Positions 25,554 to 33,723 of a stretch of DNA of 64,000 nucleotides are shown here, one piece after another; the first letter of the stretch is position 1; each line of letters opens with the position of its first letter. Source of the stretch: Alphaproteobacteria bacterium (GTDB lineage: Bacteria; Pseudomonadota; Alphaproteobacteria; SMXP01); assembly GCA_028285305.1 (NCBI GenBank), contig JANQPV010000044.1, forward strand, positions 62,001 to 126,000, in the 5' to 3' direction. The position numbers were made by a program, and so were the translations under genes. Under the pieces are notes generated by a model. It ran no database searches and was not told where the DNA came from. It saw only the letters and a program-made list of their open reading frames with translations.

Positions 25554-26462
25554 ATGGCCGAATTTGAACAGGAACATTTGTTTTGTTTCGGATTGGGATT
25601 TACCGCATCCAAACTTTGCGAGGCTCTTCGGGCAGACGGCTGGCAGACGTCAGGAACGGTTCGCTCGATGCGGCGGCGCCGCCAGATTCGGGCTCACCAT
25701 GACAAAGTCCATTTGTTTTCACCGACAAAGCCGCTTAGCTCTTTGGAAGAGGTCTTGACCGACGTTACCCATTTGCTTGTGTCGGTCCGGCCGCTCGCAC
25801 CGGAAGAGACCCTCACCAATATGCTCGATCCGATATTAAATCTTCATGCGGATGACTTGCTCAATCACGCAGACTCGCTGCAATGGGTTGGCTATCTGTC
25901 GTCTACGGTCGTGTATGGGGATCATAGCGGGAAATGGGTGGACGAAAGCAGTGAGCTACGTACCAAACAGGATCGCGGCCTGAGGCGGATCGAAGCGGAG
26001 CGCCGTTGGCTCACGCTGTGGAAAGAATTCGGGCTGCCCGTTCATGTGTTTCGTCTCTCAGGTATTTACGCGGCCGGTCGCAGCGCCATCGATTCGGTTA
26101 AGTCCGGCAAAGCCACTCTTATTGACAAACCGGGGCATTTTACATCCCGGGTGCATGTCGAGGACATTGTGCAAGTGCTGCGTGCGTCAATGGCCCAGCC
26201 AGCCCCAGGGTCGATCTATAATGTCGCGGATGATTTGCCCTGCGAACAACGCGAACCGCTCGAATTTGCCGCGGACCTGTTGGGCCAACCGAAGCCGCCG
26301 ACGCTTGCGTTTGAGGACTTGGAAGACGGATCGTTCCGGCGAAGCTTTATGATTGAAAATAGGCGTGTGCGGAACGATGCGATTAAGGAACAGCTTGGCG
26401 TGACGCTCAAATATCCGACGTTTCGAGAGGGGATCCGGGCTATTGCCAGTGTGGCGTCTTAA
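25554..26462 (+). CDS. NAD(P)-binding epimerase/reductase-like protein
   Basis: The 302-residue protein has an extended-SDR Rossmann fold. The N-terminal nucleotide loop is FCFGLGFTASKLCEALRADGW. THLLVSVRPLA and WVGYLSSTVVYGDHSGKW follow, and then the ESSELRT...GLRRIEAERRW segment in the usual YxxxK region, in which I see no clear catalytic tyrosine-lysine pair. The C-terminal part SRVHVEDIVQVLRASM is typical of atypical SDRs related to the E. coli YeeZ group. It is probably a reductase or cofactor-sensing protein. The start at 25554 was chosen because the Rossmann fold begins ten residues later. It is convergent with the alpha/beta hydrolase gene, overlapping it by four bases. Confidence 0.82.
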   Translation: MAEFEQEHLFCFGLGFTASKLCEALRADGWQTSGTVRSMRRRRQIRAHHDKVHLFSPTKPLSSLEEVLTDVTHLLVSVRPLAPEETLTNMLDPILNLHADDLLNHADSLQWVGYLSSTVVYGDHSGKWVDESSELRTKQDRGLRRIEAERRWLTLWKEFGLPVHVFRLSGIYAAGRSAIDSVKSGKATLIDKPGHFTSRVHVEDIVQVLRASMAQPAPGSIYNVADDLPCEQREPLEFAADLLGQPKPPTLAFEDLEDGSFRRSFMIENRRVRNDAIKEQLGVTLKYPTFREGIRAIASVAS

Positions 26463-27253
26463 GTCTTTAGGTCCTCCAACAGTCCGTTTACTGTGCGCTC
26501 TAAGAGCGTGATGTCTTTGGGGGTCGAGAGACGGTGGTCTCCGCCTTTGACAAATGTCACGGTGAGGTCTTCGCTGGTCACCGCCTGCACGATCTTGAGA
26601 GAATGCTTCCAAGGTACGTCAGGGTCGGCCATGCCATGAAGGATTCGGACCGGGCACGACACTGCAATCGGTTCCTCTAGGATGAGGTGTCGGCGACCGT
26701 CTTCAATCAGCGCCATCGAGATTTCGTAGGGCTCCTCGTCATATTGAGAGGGTCGCATGATGTGTCCTTCTTTCTCCATTCGTTTCCTCATCTCTGGAGT
26801 AAAGGACTGCCACATAAGATCTTCGGTGAAGTCGGGAGCCGGCGCAATGAGGACCAGTCCAGCTACGCGGTCAGGCAAGTCGCGTGCAAGCAAAAGACTG
26901 ATCCAGCCGCCCATACTGGACCCTACGAGAATTTGTGGGCCCTTGGTCACTCTTTCTAAAACGGCTTTCGAGTCGTCCAGCCACCGGGAGATGGTACCTT
27001 GCTCGAAAGCGCCGCTCGAGGCGCCGTGGCCGAAATAATCGAACCGTGTGCACGTGTTATTCGTGCGCCCGGCCCATGCTTGAAGAGCTAAGGCTTTGGT
27101 GCCTGACATGTCTGAATGAAATCCGCCCAGCCACAGGATTTCGGGTGTGTCAGGCGCCGTTTGTTGTGTGCATCGGCTGTACGCCACGGTCTCGCCGGAG
27201 GGCATTACCAGACGGTGTACCTCGGTCCCTGATTCTTGTCGTGTTTCATTCAT
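26459..27253 (-). CDS. Alpha/beta-fold hydrolase
   Basis: This serine hydrolase of about 264 residues has an alpha/beta fold. The oxyanion region is ILWLGGFHSDMSGTKA, the nucleophile elbow is GSSMGG, the acid is probably the Asp in GMADPDVPW, and the His is in GGDHRLS. The architecture resembles the ABHD10/acyl-thioesterase group of small esterases. I prefer the ATG at 27253 with CAAAG just upstream, while an ATG at 27289 would add 12 residues. The substrate is unknown. It overlaps the convergent upstream gene by four bases and is divergent from a membrane-protein gene 79 bp away. Confidence 0.87.
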   Translation of the reverse strand: MNETRQESGTEVHRLVMPSGETVAYSRCTQQTAPDTPEILWLGGFHSDMSGTKALALQAWAGRTNNTCTRFDYFGHGASSGAFEQGTISRWLDDSKAVLERVTKGPQILVGSSMGGWISLLLARDLPDRVAGLVLIAPAPDFTEDLMWQSFTPEMRKRMEKEGHIMRPSQYDEEPYEISMALIEDGRRHLILEEPIAVSCPVRILHGMADPDVPWKHSLKIVQAVTSEDLTVTFVKGGDHRLSTPKDITLLERTVNGLLEDLKT

Positions 27254-27332
27254 CTTTGAGGCTTTGACATCATGGGCGGGCGACGGCAAGACTAAACGGG
27301 TAGACGACCGAATTGGGGAACTGGGGGGCGTT

Positions 27333-27956
27333 ATGAAGCCGAATTTTCTGCCCTTTCAACTTGCTGCTATCGCGGTGCCGGTGATTGGCTATGTCTCGTT
27401 AATGGTGTCGACAGGTCAGTACGACAACTACGGTCCGCACCTCTTCATGACGGCTGGGATCATTGGGTTCTACCTCAGCGCCGAGTTTTGTTTTCGTTCC
27501 GTGGGCGGGCTCACCCTTCTGGCGGCGGAAGAGGAAGGATTTGATGAGGACGAAGATTCCGGAACGCTGCCAAACTCTTACCGAATGATCTTCCTCTATT
27601 ACTTGATCGGCATTCCCAGCATTCTCCTTAGCATCTATTTCTGCGTTTTGGGTTGGAGCCAACTTGCTTACGGCAATGAGATATTGTTGGTGCGCGAAGG
27701 GCGTGATTGGGCAGAGAACAACGGTATTTTCCTCTTTGTTATCGAACAGTTCCTGAAAGGTGTTCTGTTCGATGTCTTGGAGATGTTCGAAGTTGAAATC
27801 AGCCCATTCGTTCACAATTCGAAGGACTTCTGGTTCACCAGTTTCCTCATCTTATTGCACATTCTGTCATCATTATTGTATCTGCCGCTGTTAGCGGCCA
27901 TCATTGTCCCCATCGTCAAACGGGCAGGGTTGGAGCGGTTGGCGCAGGGACGCTAG
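27333..27956 (+). CDS. Small membrane protein of unknown function
   Basis: I do not recognise the family. The ~207-residue protein has four probable membrane segments: near residues 7-24 (LAAIAVPVIGYVSLMV), 32-52 (LFMTAGIIGFYLSAEF), ~85-110 (MIFLYYLIGIPSILLSIYF) and ~165-195 (FLILLHILSSLLYLPLLAAI). An acidic loop (EEEGFDEDEDSG) lies between the second and third, and a basic tail ends the protein. The ATG at 27333 follows AACTGGGGGGCG, a weak ribosome-binding site. A neutral zinc metallopeptidase gene begins 26 bp later, so the two may be co-transcribed. Confidence 0.75.
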   Translation: MKPNFLPFQLAAIAVPVIGYVSLMVSTGQYDNYGPHLFMTAGIIGFYLSAEFCFRSVGGLTLLAAEEEGFDEDEDSGTLPNSYRMIFLYYLIGIPSILLSIYFCVLGWSQLAYGNEILLVREGRDWAENNGIFLFVIEQFLKGVLFDVLEMFEVEISPFVHNSKDFWFTSFLILLHILSSLLYLPLLAAIIVPIVKRAGLERLAQGR

Positions 27957-27982
27957 CAGAATGAAGATAGGGAATTAAGATT

Positions 27983-28864
27983 ATGCGCTGGAGACAGGGA
28001 CGCCGGAGCACCAATGTGGAAGACCGCAGAGGCGGCGGAATGGGAGGTGTCAATATTGGCCCGCGCACTGGCATCAGCGGTATTGGCGGAATTGTCTTGA
28101 TTGTCATCTTGTTGATGTTGGGGGTTGATCCGTCGGCACTTCTGACGAGCAGCGGTTCGATGCAGACACCGGGGCAGACCTCCGGACAGGCGCCCGGCAC
28201 GTATACAGGCAGCCCTGAGGAAGAAGAATTGAAAGAGTTCGTATCCGTGGTCTTGGCGGATACGGAAGATGTCTGGCGCGCTTTGTTTCGCGACATGGGC
28301 CGGCAATATCCCGACCCCACCCTCGTTCTTTATTCCGGTGCGGTGAGTTCTGCGTGCGGCATGGGCCAGGCGGCGATGGGACCATTTTATTGCCCGGGCG
28401 ATCAAAAGCTCTACATCGACTTGTCTTTCTATGATGATCTGAAACGGCGCCATAACGCGCCTGGCGATTTCGCCCAGGCCTATGTGGTGGCCCATGAGGT
28501 CGGCCATCATGTACAGACGGTGCTCGGCATTGCGAGTGAGGTTCGCCGGGCTCAGCAGGGCGCCAGCAAAGAAGAAGCCAATCAGATCCAGGTGCGGATG
28601 GAACTACAGGCAGATTGTTTTTCCGGTGTATGGGCAAAGCAAGCGGATCGTGCGCGGAACGTCATTGAACCGGGAGATATTGACGAGGCGCTCAACGCGG
28701 CGGCAGCAATCGGCGATGATCGCTTGCAGAGGCAGGCTCAAGGTTATGTCGTTCCCGAGTCTTTTACGCACGGAACCTCAGCCCAGCGGGCCCGGTGGTT
28801 CAAACGCGGTTTCCAATCGGGCAACCCGGATGCGTGTGATACTTTCAGCGCTGCGCAACTCTAG
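27983..28864 (+). CDS. Neutral zinc metallopeptidase (YpfJ family)
   Basis: The 293-residue protein belongs to the putative neutral zinc metallopeptidase family. It starts with the hallmark RWRQGRRSTNVEDRRG segment. A membrane helix GISGIGGIVLIVILLMLG follows, then a Gly/Thr-rich linker and the peptidase domain with FYCPGDQKLYID, the zinc motif HEVGHHVQ and the downstream ELQADCFSGVWA. The last of these supplies a probable third ligand. The C-terminal GTSAQRARWFKRGF stretch is typical. The domain is probably periplasmic and anchored by the N-terminal helix. Substrates of the family are not established. Confidence 0.92.
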   Translation: MRWRQGRRSTNVEDRRGGGMGGVNIGPRTGISGIGGIVLIVILLMLGVDPSALLTSSGSMQTPGQTSGQAPGTYTGSPEEEELKEFVSVVLADTEDVWRALFRDMGRQYPDPTLVLYSGAVSSACGMGQAAMGPFYCPGDQKLYIDLSFYDDLKRRHNAPGDFAQAYVVAHEVGHHVQTVLGIASEVRRAQQGASKEEANQIQVRMELQADCFSGVWAKQADRARNVIEPGDIDEALNAAAAIGDDRLQRQAQGYVVPESFTHGTSAQRARWFKRGFQSGNPDACDTFSAAQL

Positions 28865-28915
28865 CCTCTTGCTGAAGTCTCTGGCCTGGCGGTCGTAGAG
28901 GTGGTGGCTGGCCCA

Positions 28916-30079
28916 ATGATCGAATTTGGCAAGCGTCTTTGCGTGATGCAGGTGATTCCGAATTTGGACGCGGGCGGCGCAGAACAAACAACCATCGATA
29001 TTTCTCGGGCGCTGGTGGAGGCGGGCCGCCGGTCGCTTGTTGTGACTCAGGGCGGGCGGATGGTGCCCAAAGTCATAGAGGACGGCGGGCAGGTTTTGTT
29101 GATCCCCGCAGCTTCGAAATTGCCCTGGCGCATGATCATGAATGCGCGATTGATGGGCCAGTTTATAGACAAATACGGCGTCTCTGTAGTTCATGCGCGG
29201 TCCCGGGCACCGGCGTGGAGTGCGTACGCGGCTGCGTCGCAAAAGCGCGTTCCGTTTATTACAACCTATCATGGTACGTACAATGCCAAAACGCCTTTCA
29301 AGAAGCTCTACAATTCGATTATGGTACGTGGGCGGAGGGTTATAGCGAATTCCGAATTCACCGCAGAGCGCATCCAGACCAAGCACGGAATTCCCCCCCA
29401 GAAGATTGTAACAATTCCTCGCGGTTACGATCCGCAGGTTTTTTCGCCCGGTGCTGTCGGTCCGGAGCGGATTGCCGCGCTGCGCTCAGAATGGGGAATA
29501 ACGGATTCCAGGACCAATGTGATTCTTCTGCCGGGTCGCCTCACCCGCTGGAAGGGGCAGATGGTTCTTATCGATGCGCTCGGTCAGCTTAGAGGCCAAG
29601 AAAACCCTGATTTTCTGGGGATTCTTGCGGGCGATGCCCAAGGCCGAACGGACTATGAGAACGAGTTGAGAGCGCGGATTTCGGACCTTGACCTGACGGA
29701 CTGCGTCAAGATTGTTGGTCATTGTACGGACATGGCGGCGGCCTATTGTGCGGCCGATCTTGTGATCTCGGCCTCAACGGAGCCAGAGGCGTTTGGCCGC
29801 ATTGCGATTGAAGCTCAGGCCATGGGGCGTCCTGTCATCGTAACCGATCATGGCGGGGCACGAGAAACGGTCCTTGATGGGAAGACGGGTTGGCGCGTGC
29901 AGCCCGGAGACGCCAGCGCATTGGCGTCAAAGATTCACCATGTTTTCCAGCTAAATGGTGAACAAAAGCAAGAGATATGCAGCCAAGCACAAAATCATGT
30001 GCTATCGTCATTTACGGTTAATGAAATGTCCCGGAAAACAATAGAACTGTACAATACTATTGTAATGGGAAGAACGTAG
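28916..30079 (+). CDS. Glycosyltransferase family 4 (GT-B)
   Basis: The ~387-residue protein has two Rossmann-like GT-B domains. The N-terminal acceptor domain begins CVMQVIPNLDAGGAEQTT, a Gly-rich loop typical of GT4 enzymes. The C-terminal donor domain has LLPGRLTRWKGQ and the EX7E motif in EPEAFGRIAIEAQAMG. Sugar and acceptor are unknown; lipopolysaccharide or another surface glycan is likely because a heptosyltransferase-like gene follows. In-frame GTG codons at 28901 and 28904 are alternative starts. A 219-bp gap without a recognised gene separates it from the GT9 gene. Confidence 0.9.
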   Translation: MIEFGKRLCVMQVIPNLDAGGAEQTTIDISRALVEAGRRSLVVTQGGRMVPKVIEDGGQVLLIPAASKLPWRMIMNARLMGQFIDKYGVSVVHARSRAPAWSAYAAASQKRVPFITTYHGTYNAKTPFKKLYNSIMVRGRRVIANSEFTAERIQTKHGIPPQKIVTIPRGYDPQVFSPGAVGPERIAALRSEWGITDSRTNVILLPGRLTRWKGQMVLIDALGQLRGQENPDFLGILAGDAQGRTDYENELRARISDLDLTDCVKIVGHCTDMAAAYCAADLVISASTEPEAFGRIAIEAQAMGRPVIVTDHGGARETVLDGKTGWRVQPGDASALASKIHHVFQLNGEQKQEICSQAQNHVLSSFTVNEMSRKTIELYNTIVMGRT

Positions 30080-30298
30080 GACCGTCTTAAAGCGCGCTCA
30101 ACAAGGAGCGGAACTTCTTGGTGAGCAGACGCGGGTAAATGGGCACCGCGATCGTGGAACAAAGTCGAGACACTTGAAAGGTGTCGTTCCGATTCGCAAG
30201 AACAATCGACTCGATCATTGTCTGTACTAAGGGTCGGGCAAGCGGAGTGAATTGGCACATTTGTGGGGTGTTTGGATGGGGAAAGGAGCTTGTTTCGA

Positions 30299-31420
30299 AT
30301 GGACTCGCATGAGGAACAGATCAAACAGAAGGTAGAAAAAAAGGAAGCGGCCAGGAAATCCGCAAAAGGAAAGAAGAAGCGCTCGAACCGCGTGCTGGTT
30401 ATCAAGTTGAGTGCTCTGGGTGATTTTGTTCAAGCCATGGCGGCTTTTAAGTCTATCCGAGATTATCACGAAGGTGACTATATCACCTTGTTGACCACCG
30501 ACCCGTATGTGGCTCTCGCCGAGGCGTCCCCCTATTTTGACGAAGTTTGGTCCGGTGGCCGTCCCAACAATTCGTTTGGCGTACTGCCTCTCATCGCTAA
30601 AATCCGGAAGCGGAAATTCTATCGCGTCTATGACTTGCAGACGTCTGGGCGAACAAACTTTTACTATCAAATGCTGTGGCCCTTTCGACCCGAATGGTCC
30701 GGCGTTGCTTTGGGTTGTTCCCATCCACACAAAAATCCCAATCGCGGAAAGATGCACACGATCGATCGGCAGGCGGAACAACTTGCGATGTTGGGCGTTG
30801 GGCTTGGCCGCGGCCGGGTCGGCGGAACTGCGCCGCCTCCCGATCTAACCTGGATGGACGACGTTCAAAAAGGTGCGGCGCGTACGGAACTTAATTGGTT
30901 CGGTGTCAGAAAGCCCTATGCGCTTCTCGTTCCGGGCAGTGCTCCACATCGGCCGGGCAAGCGATGGAAAGCCGAGTATTTCGGTGATCTTGCGATGAAG
31001 CTGCGGCGGGCAGGTGTGATGCCTGTCATTTTGGGCACGGATGCCGACAAAGACGTCGCGTTCGTTATTCAACGCGTTTGTCCTGGCGCGCTCAGCCTCA
31101 TTAACAGAACCGATTTCATCCAGATTGTCGTGCTGGCGCGACAGGCGAATTTGGCCATCGGAAATGATACGGGCCCGATGCATTTGATTGCTTCGGCCAA
31201 TTGTCCCAGTGTTGTGCTCTTTTCTGATTCTTCCGATCCAGACAGATGCGCGCCGCGCGGCCTTGAAGTCACCGTCATCAAGAAACGGAATCTTCAAGAT
31301 CTTGGGCCTGGTGAGCTTTGGGAAACCATGCAAATGACCGGAAAGCTCGAGTTCTTGAAGGATGCTCCGACCGGCCAGAAGCTGGGCGATAATGTGGAAC
31401 GCTTGGTCCCGAAGCGTTAG
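30299..31420 (+). CDS. Glycosyltransferase family 9 (heptosyltransferase-like)
   Basis: The 373-residue GT-B protein is of the heptosyltransferase family that builds the lipopolysaccharide inner core. The family signature at the start is RVLVIKLSALGDFVQAMAAF. The C-terminal donor-site segments are LVPGSAPHRPGKRW and the diagnostic NDTGPMHLIASANCPSV. The start ATG at 30299 follows AAAGGAG. An unusual Lys/Glu-rich leader of about 30 residues (EEQIKQKVEKKEAARKSAKG) precedes the catalytic fold; it is predicted to be helical and not a signal peptide. It lies downstream of a GT4 gene. The exact sugar is unknown. Confidence 0.9.
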   Translation: MDSHEEQIKQKVEKKEAARKSAKGKKKRSNRVLVIKLSALGDFVQAMAAFKSIRDYHEGDYITLLTTDPYVALAEASPYFDEVWSGGRPNNSFGVLPLIAKIRKRKFYRVYDLQTSGRTNFYYQMLWPFRPEWSGVALGCSHPHKNPNRGKMHTIDRQAEQLAMLGVGLGRGRVGGTAPPPDLTWMDDVQKGAARTELNWFGVRKPYALLVPGSAPHRPGKRWKAEYFGDLAMKLRRAGVMPVILGTDADKDVAFVIQRVCPGALSLINRTDFIQIVVLARQANLAIGNDTGPMHLIASANCPSVVLFSDSSDPDRCAPRGLEVTVIKKRNLQDLGPGELWETMQMTGKLEFLKDAPTGQKLGDNVERLVPKR

Positions 31421-31692
31421 CGGGAACGGGTGTGCTGCGCGTCGTTTTCTTACCTGAGTCGTGTTGGAATGGCAGGGGCTTGGTTGTGTCCGCCCGTCAC
31501 TTGTTGTGCAACGGCAGCGGCAAACGGTTGCACTCTTGAAGACGCACTGTCATGCTCAAAACTCACGGATAACCGGGAACGCTTGATAACCAGGCCTTAA
31601 TATACATATACTTAGACTCCCGCTTTTGTTGTTTTGAAGCGTTCGCTGACAATCGGGATGGCATTGGATTAAACATTGAAGGAGGTAGAGAC
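31421..31692 (+). promoter_or_regulatory. infC leader region
   Basis: This is a 272-bp non-coding stretch upstream of infC. It contains a hairpin GTGCAAC (31506-31512) / GTTGCAC (31527-31533) and ends with the perfect Shine-Dalgarno AAGGAGGT at 31679-31686, six bases before the ATA start codon. I could not identify a promoter with confidence. Confidence 0.5.
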
Positions 31693-32232
31693 ATAGCTAG
31701 ACGACCAATGAGAATGGAGGCTCCGAAAGATGAGGGCCCCCGAATTAATGGGCAAATCGACGTCGACGAGGTTTTGCTCATTGGCGCAGATGGTGAAAAA
31801 ATGGGTGTCGTTCCCATAAAGGAAGCGCTTGCTGCCGCCCTGGCAGCCGATCTTGACTTAGTAGAAGTCTCGCCGGATGCTAAACCTCCGGTCACTAAGA
31901 TCCTCGACTACGGCAAATACAAATACCAAGAGCAGAAGAAGAAAGCCGAAGCCAAGAAGAAGCAAAAGACCGTCGAGGTTAAGGAAATCAAGATGCGTCC
32001 GATGATCGATACGCACGATTATCAGACCAAACTTAGAGCGATGCACAGGTTCTTCGAAGCAGGCGACAAAGTAAAGGTTACTTTGCGTTTCCGCGGACGG
32101 GAGATGGCTCACCAGGAACTTGGGATGGATCTCATGCAGCGGGTTCAAGACGAAGTTGAAGAGATCGCGAAGGTCGAGCTGCCGCCCAAAGTAGAAGGCC
32201 GGCAAATGGTTATGGTCATGGCGCCACGCTAA
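31693..32232 (+). CDS. infC: Translation initiation factor IF-3, AUA start codon
   Basis: IF-3 binds the 30S subunit, keeps it apart from 50S and checks start-codon pairing. The 179-residue product has the N-domain with [20 protein letters not shown] and [21 protein letters not shown] Lys-rich linker follows, then the C-domain with [20 protein letters not shown]. The start is read as ATA at 31693, giving the family-typical [19 protein letters not shown]. The AAGGAGGT element is spaced correctly for the ATA. The ATG at 31708 would cut conserved residues and place the Shine-Dalgarno too far away. A rare start codon in infC is the known basis of autoregulation in E. coli (AUU). The gene is not next to rpmI-rplT here. 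Confidence 0.93.
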   Translation: MARRPMRMEAPKDEGPRINGQIDVDEVLLIGADGEKMGVVPIKEALAAALAADLDLVEVSPDAKPPVTKILDYGKYKYQEQKKKAEAKKKQKTVEVKEIKMRPMIDTHDYQTKLRAMHRFFEAGDKVKVTLRFRGREMAHQELGMDLMQRVQDEVEEIAKVELPPKVEGRQMVMVMAPR

Positions 32233-32333
32233 GTGGTGCCCCAGCGCGCTCATTCTTCGCTCAGAGTCGTTTCTGGTCGTGAAACCACCGGTGTTGGGCC
32301 GGAATGGCAAAGGTTTGCAAGGCGCAGGTCGTT

Positions 32334-33620
32334 TTACGGTGGCCAGCCCAATATTCGCATATCGGCAAAGCCGCCCACCAATGCAATAAGCAGCATGATC
32401 ATCAACAGTCCTTGGACTGCGACCTGGAATTCCTTTTCTTGGTGAAAGCGGCGCCTGCGGGATCTGGATTCCATTGCCGATATCAAATAATCAGCGCGTT
32501 CGCGTGTTCCCTGGATGTCCCAGCGGTCCAAGATCGCTCCCCGAATTCCAGCGGTCTCATCTTTTACCGACTCGATTGGGCCTATAAGCCGCAAATAGTT
32601 TAGCGTCATTCGCTTATGGAGTTTTGCGAAGTCATTCGCAGACAGATCTTTTTCGGAACGATAGAGACGTTCCGCCTGGGCGCAAGAGTCTACGTATCTT
32701 GCATATAGAGCGTGACATGTGCGCAGGACAAATGCGATCTTAGACATGCGTGCGCCAAGTTCGGCTTTCGTACCCAGCAGCGAAACGGATGATCCAAACT
32801 GGATATGTTCGGTGGCTGACCAAATCGGATTGGTGTCTGTGGTACTTAGTGCGCTTGGGTCGATCATCGAATAAGCAGTCGAATGGGACCCGCTCAGGGA
32901 AACTCCCGCCTCAATTTCTCCGCTTAGTAAGAAGTGTGCTGATTTAAACTCCGGGCTGTCCGCAGGTACTTTTTGCGGTATCACTTTTCTGGTGACTGAT
33001 TTGTCACCTCTGGATTTTGGGAAACTCGCAAACGTGGCGACGGCTTTCCCTGTCATGAAGGATGCTTGATCGGCAAATGCCTTCGATACGGCACTCTTTT
33101 GTTGTCCAGAACCAAAGAGGGTGGCAATGGCTCCCGAGGACCAGCCGTTTTCAACAAGGCCTGCGAAGCCGAAGGACATTATACCGTTCTGCCCAATGAC
33201 TAAGTCGGCGCCGATGATCTCAAAGCCCGAAGGGAGTAGCAGCCTGTAGTCTGAATCGAACACGGCTTTGTGCACCGAGCGCGTGAGTTCATCAAACGGA
33301 TACCGATTCACGACCTGAAGTTTAAACAGAAACGGGGAGAGGCCTTGGGTTGTCGGGCCGCCGTCACAATCAAGCAGTCTTCGTTCGGCTTTCAAATCGC
33401 GCACTGTCCACATGTCAGAATTGGCGCCAAAGAACGACACCAGATCCTTTGCCTCTTCCGCCGAAAAGCTGTCTGCGTTGATGACTTTTGCGAGACATGC
33501 CGAACGGCTGGACAAAAAGGCCTGGAAAACGCCGTCTCCCGAGAACTCTATTGTCTGTTTCGGCTCAGTCAGGCCTAGATCCGCGAACTCACCAACCGGA
33601 AAGGGTACGGGATGGGACAT
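32334..33620 (-). CDS. C-terminally membrane-anchored protein of unknown function
   Basis: I do not recognise this 428-residue protein with confidence. It has no signal peptide. The first ~300 residues look like a soluble mixed fold. From about 320 to 390 it is rich in charged residues and predicted helical (SANDFAKLHKRMTLNYLRL, TRERADYLISAMESRSRRRR). It ends in one hydrophobic helix VAVQGLLMIMLLIALVGGF followed by nine residues, giving a tail-anchored layout. The order helix, Arg-rich segment and terminal membrane helix is reminiscent of DUF3422 proteins, but I cannot confirm that. It lies convergent to infC and is divergent from shc. Confidence 0.72.
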   Translation of the reverse strand: MSHPVPFPVGEFADLGLTEPKQTIEFSGDGVFQAFLSSRSACLAKVINADSFSAEEAKDLVSFFGANSDMWTVRDLKAERRLLDCDGGPTTQGLSPFLFKLQVVNRYPFDELTRSVHKAVFDSDYRLLLPSGFEIIGADLVIGQNGIMSFGFAGLVENGWSSGAIATLFGSGQQKSAVSKAFADQASFMTGKAVATFASFPKSRGDKSVTRKVIPQKVPADSPEFKSAHFLLSGEIEAGVSLSGSHSTAYSMIDPSALSTTDTNPIWSATEHIQFGSSVSLLGTKAELGARMSKIAFVLRTCHALYARYVDSCAQAERLYRSEKDLSANDFAKLHKRMTLNYLRLIGPIESVKDETAGIRGAILDRWDIQGTRERADYLISAMESRSRRRRFHQEKEFQVAVQGLLMIMLLIALVGGFADMRILGWPP

Positions 33621-33723
33621 GCTTGATCATTTCAGTTTGTGGCCAGGAACAAAAATCAATTTGGCTTGAATGCATTGCTCCAGATGAACTGGGTTTCGGG
33701 CAATTCTCACCAGGCAAGAGAAC

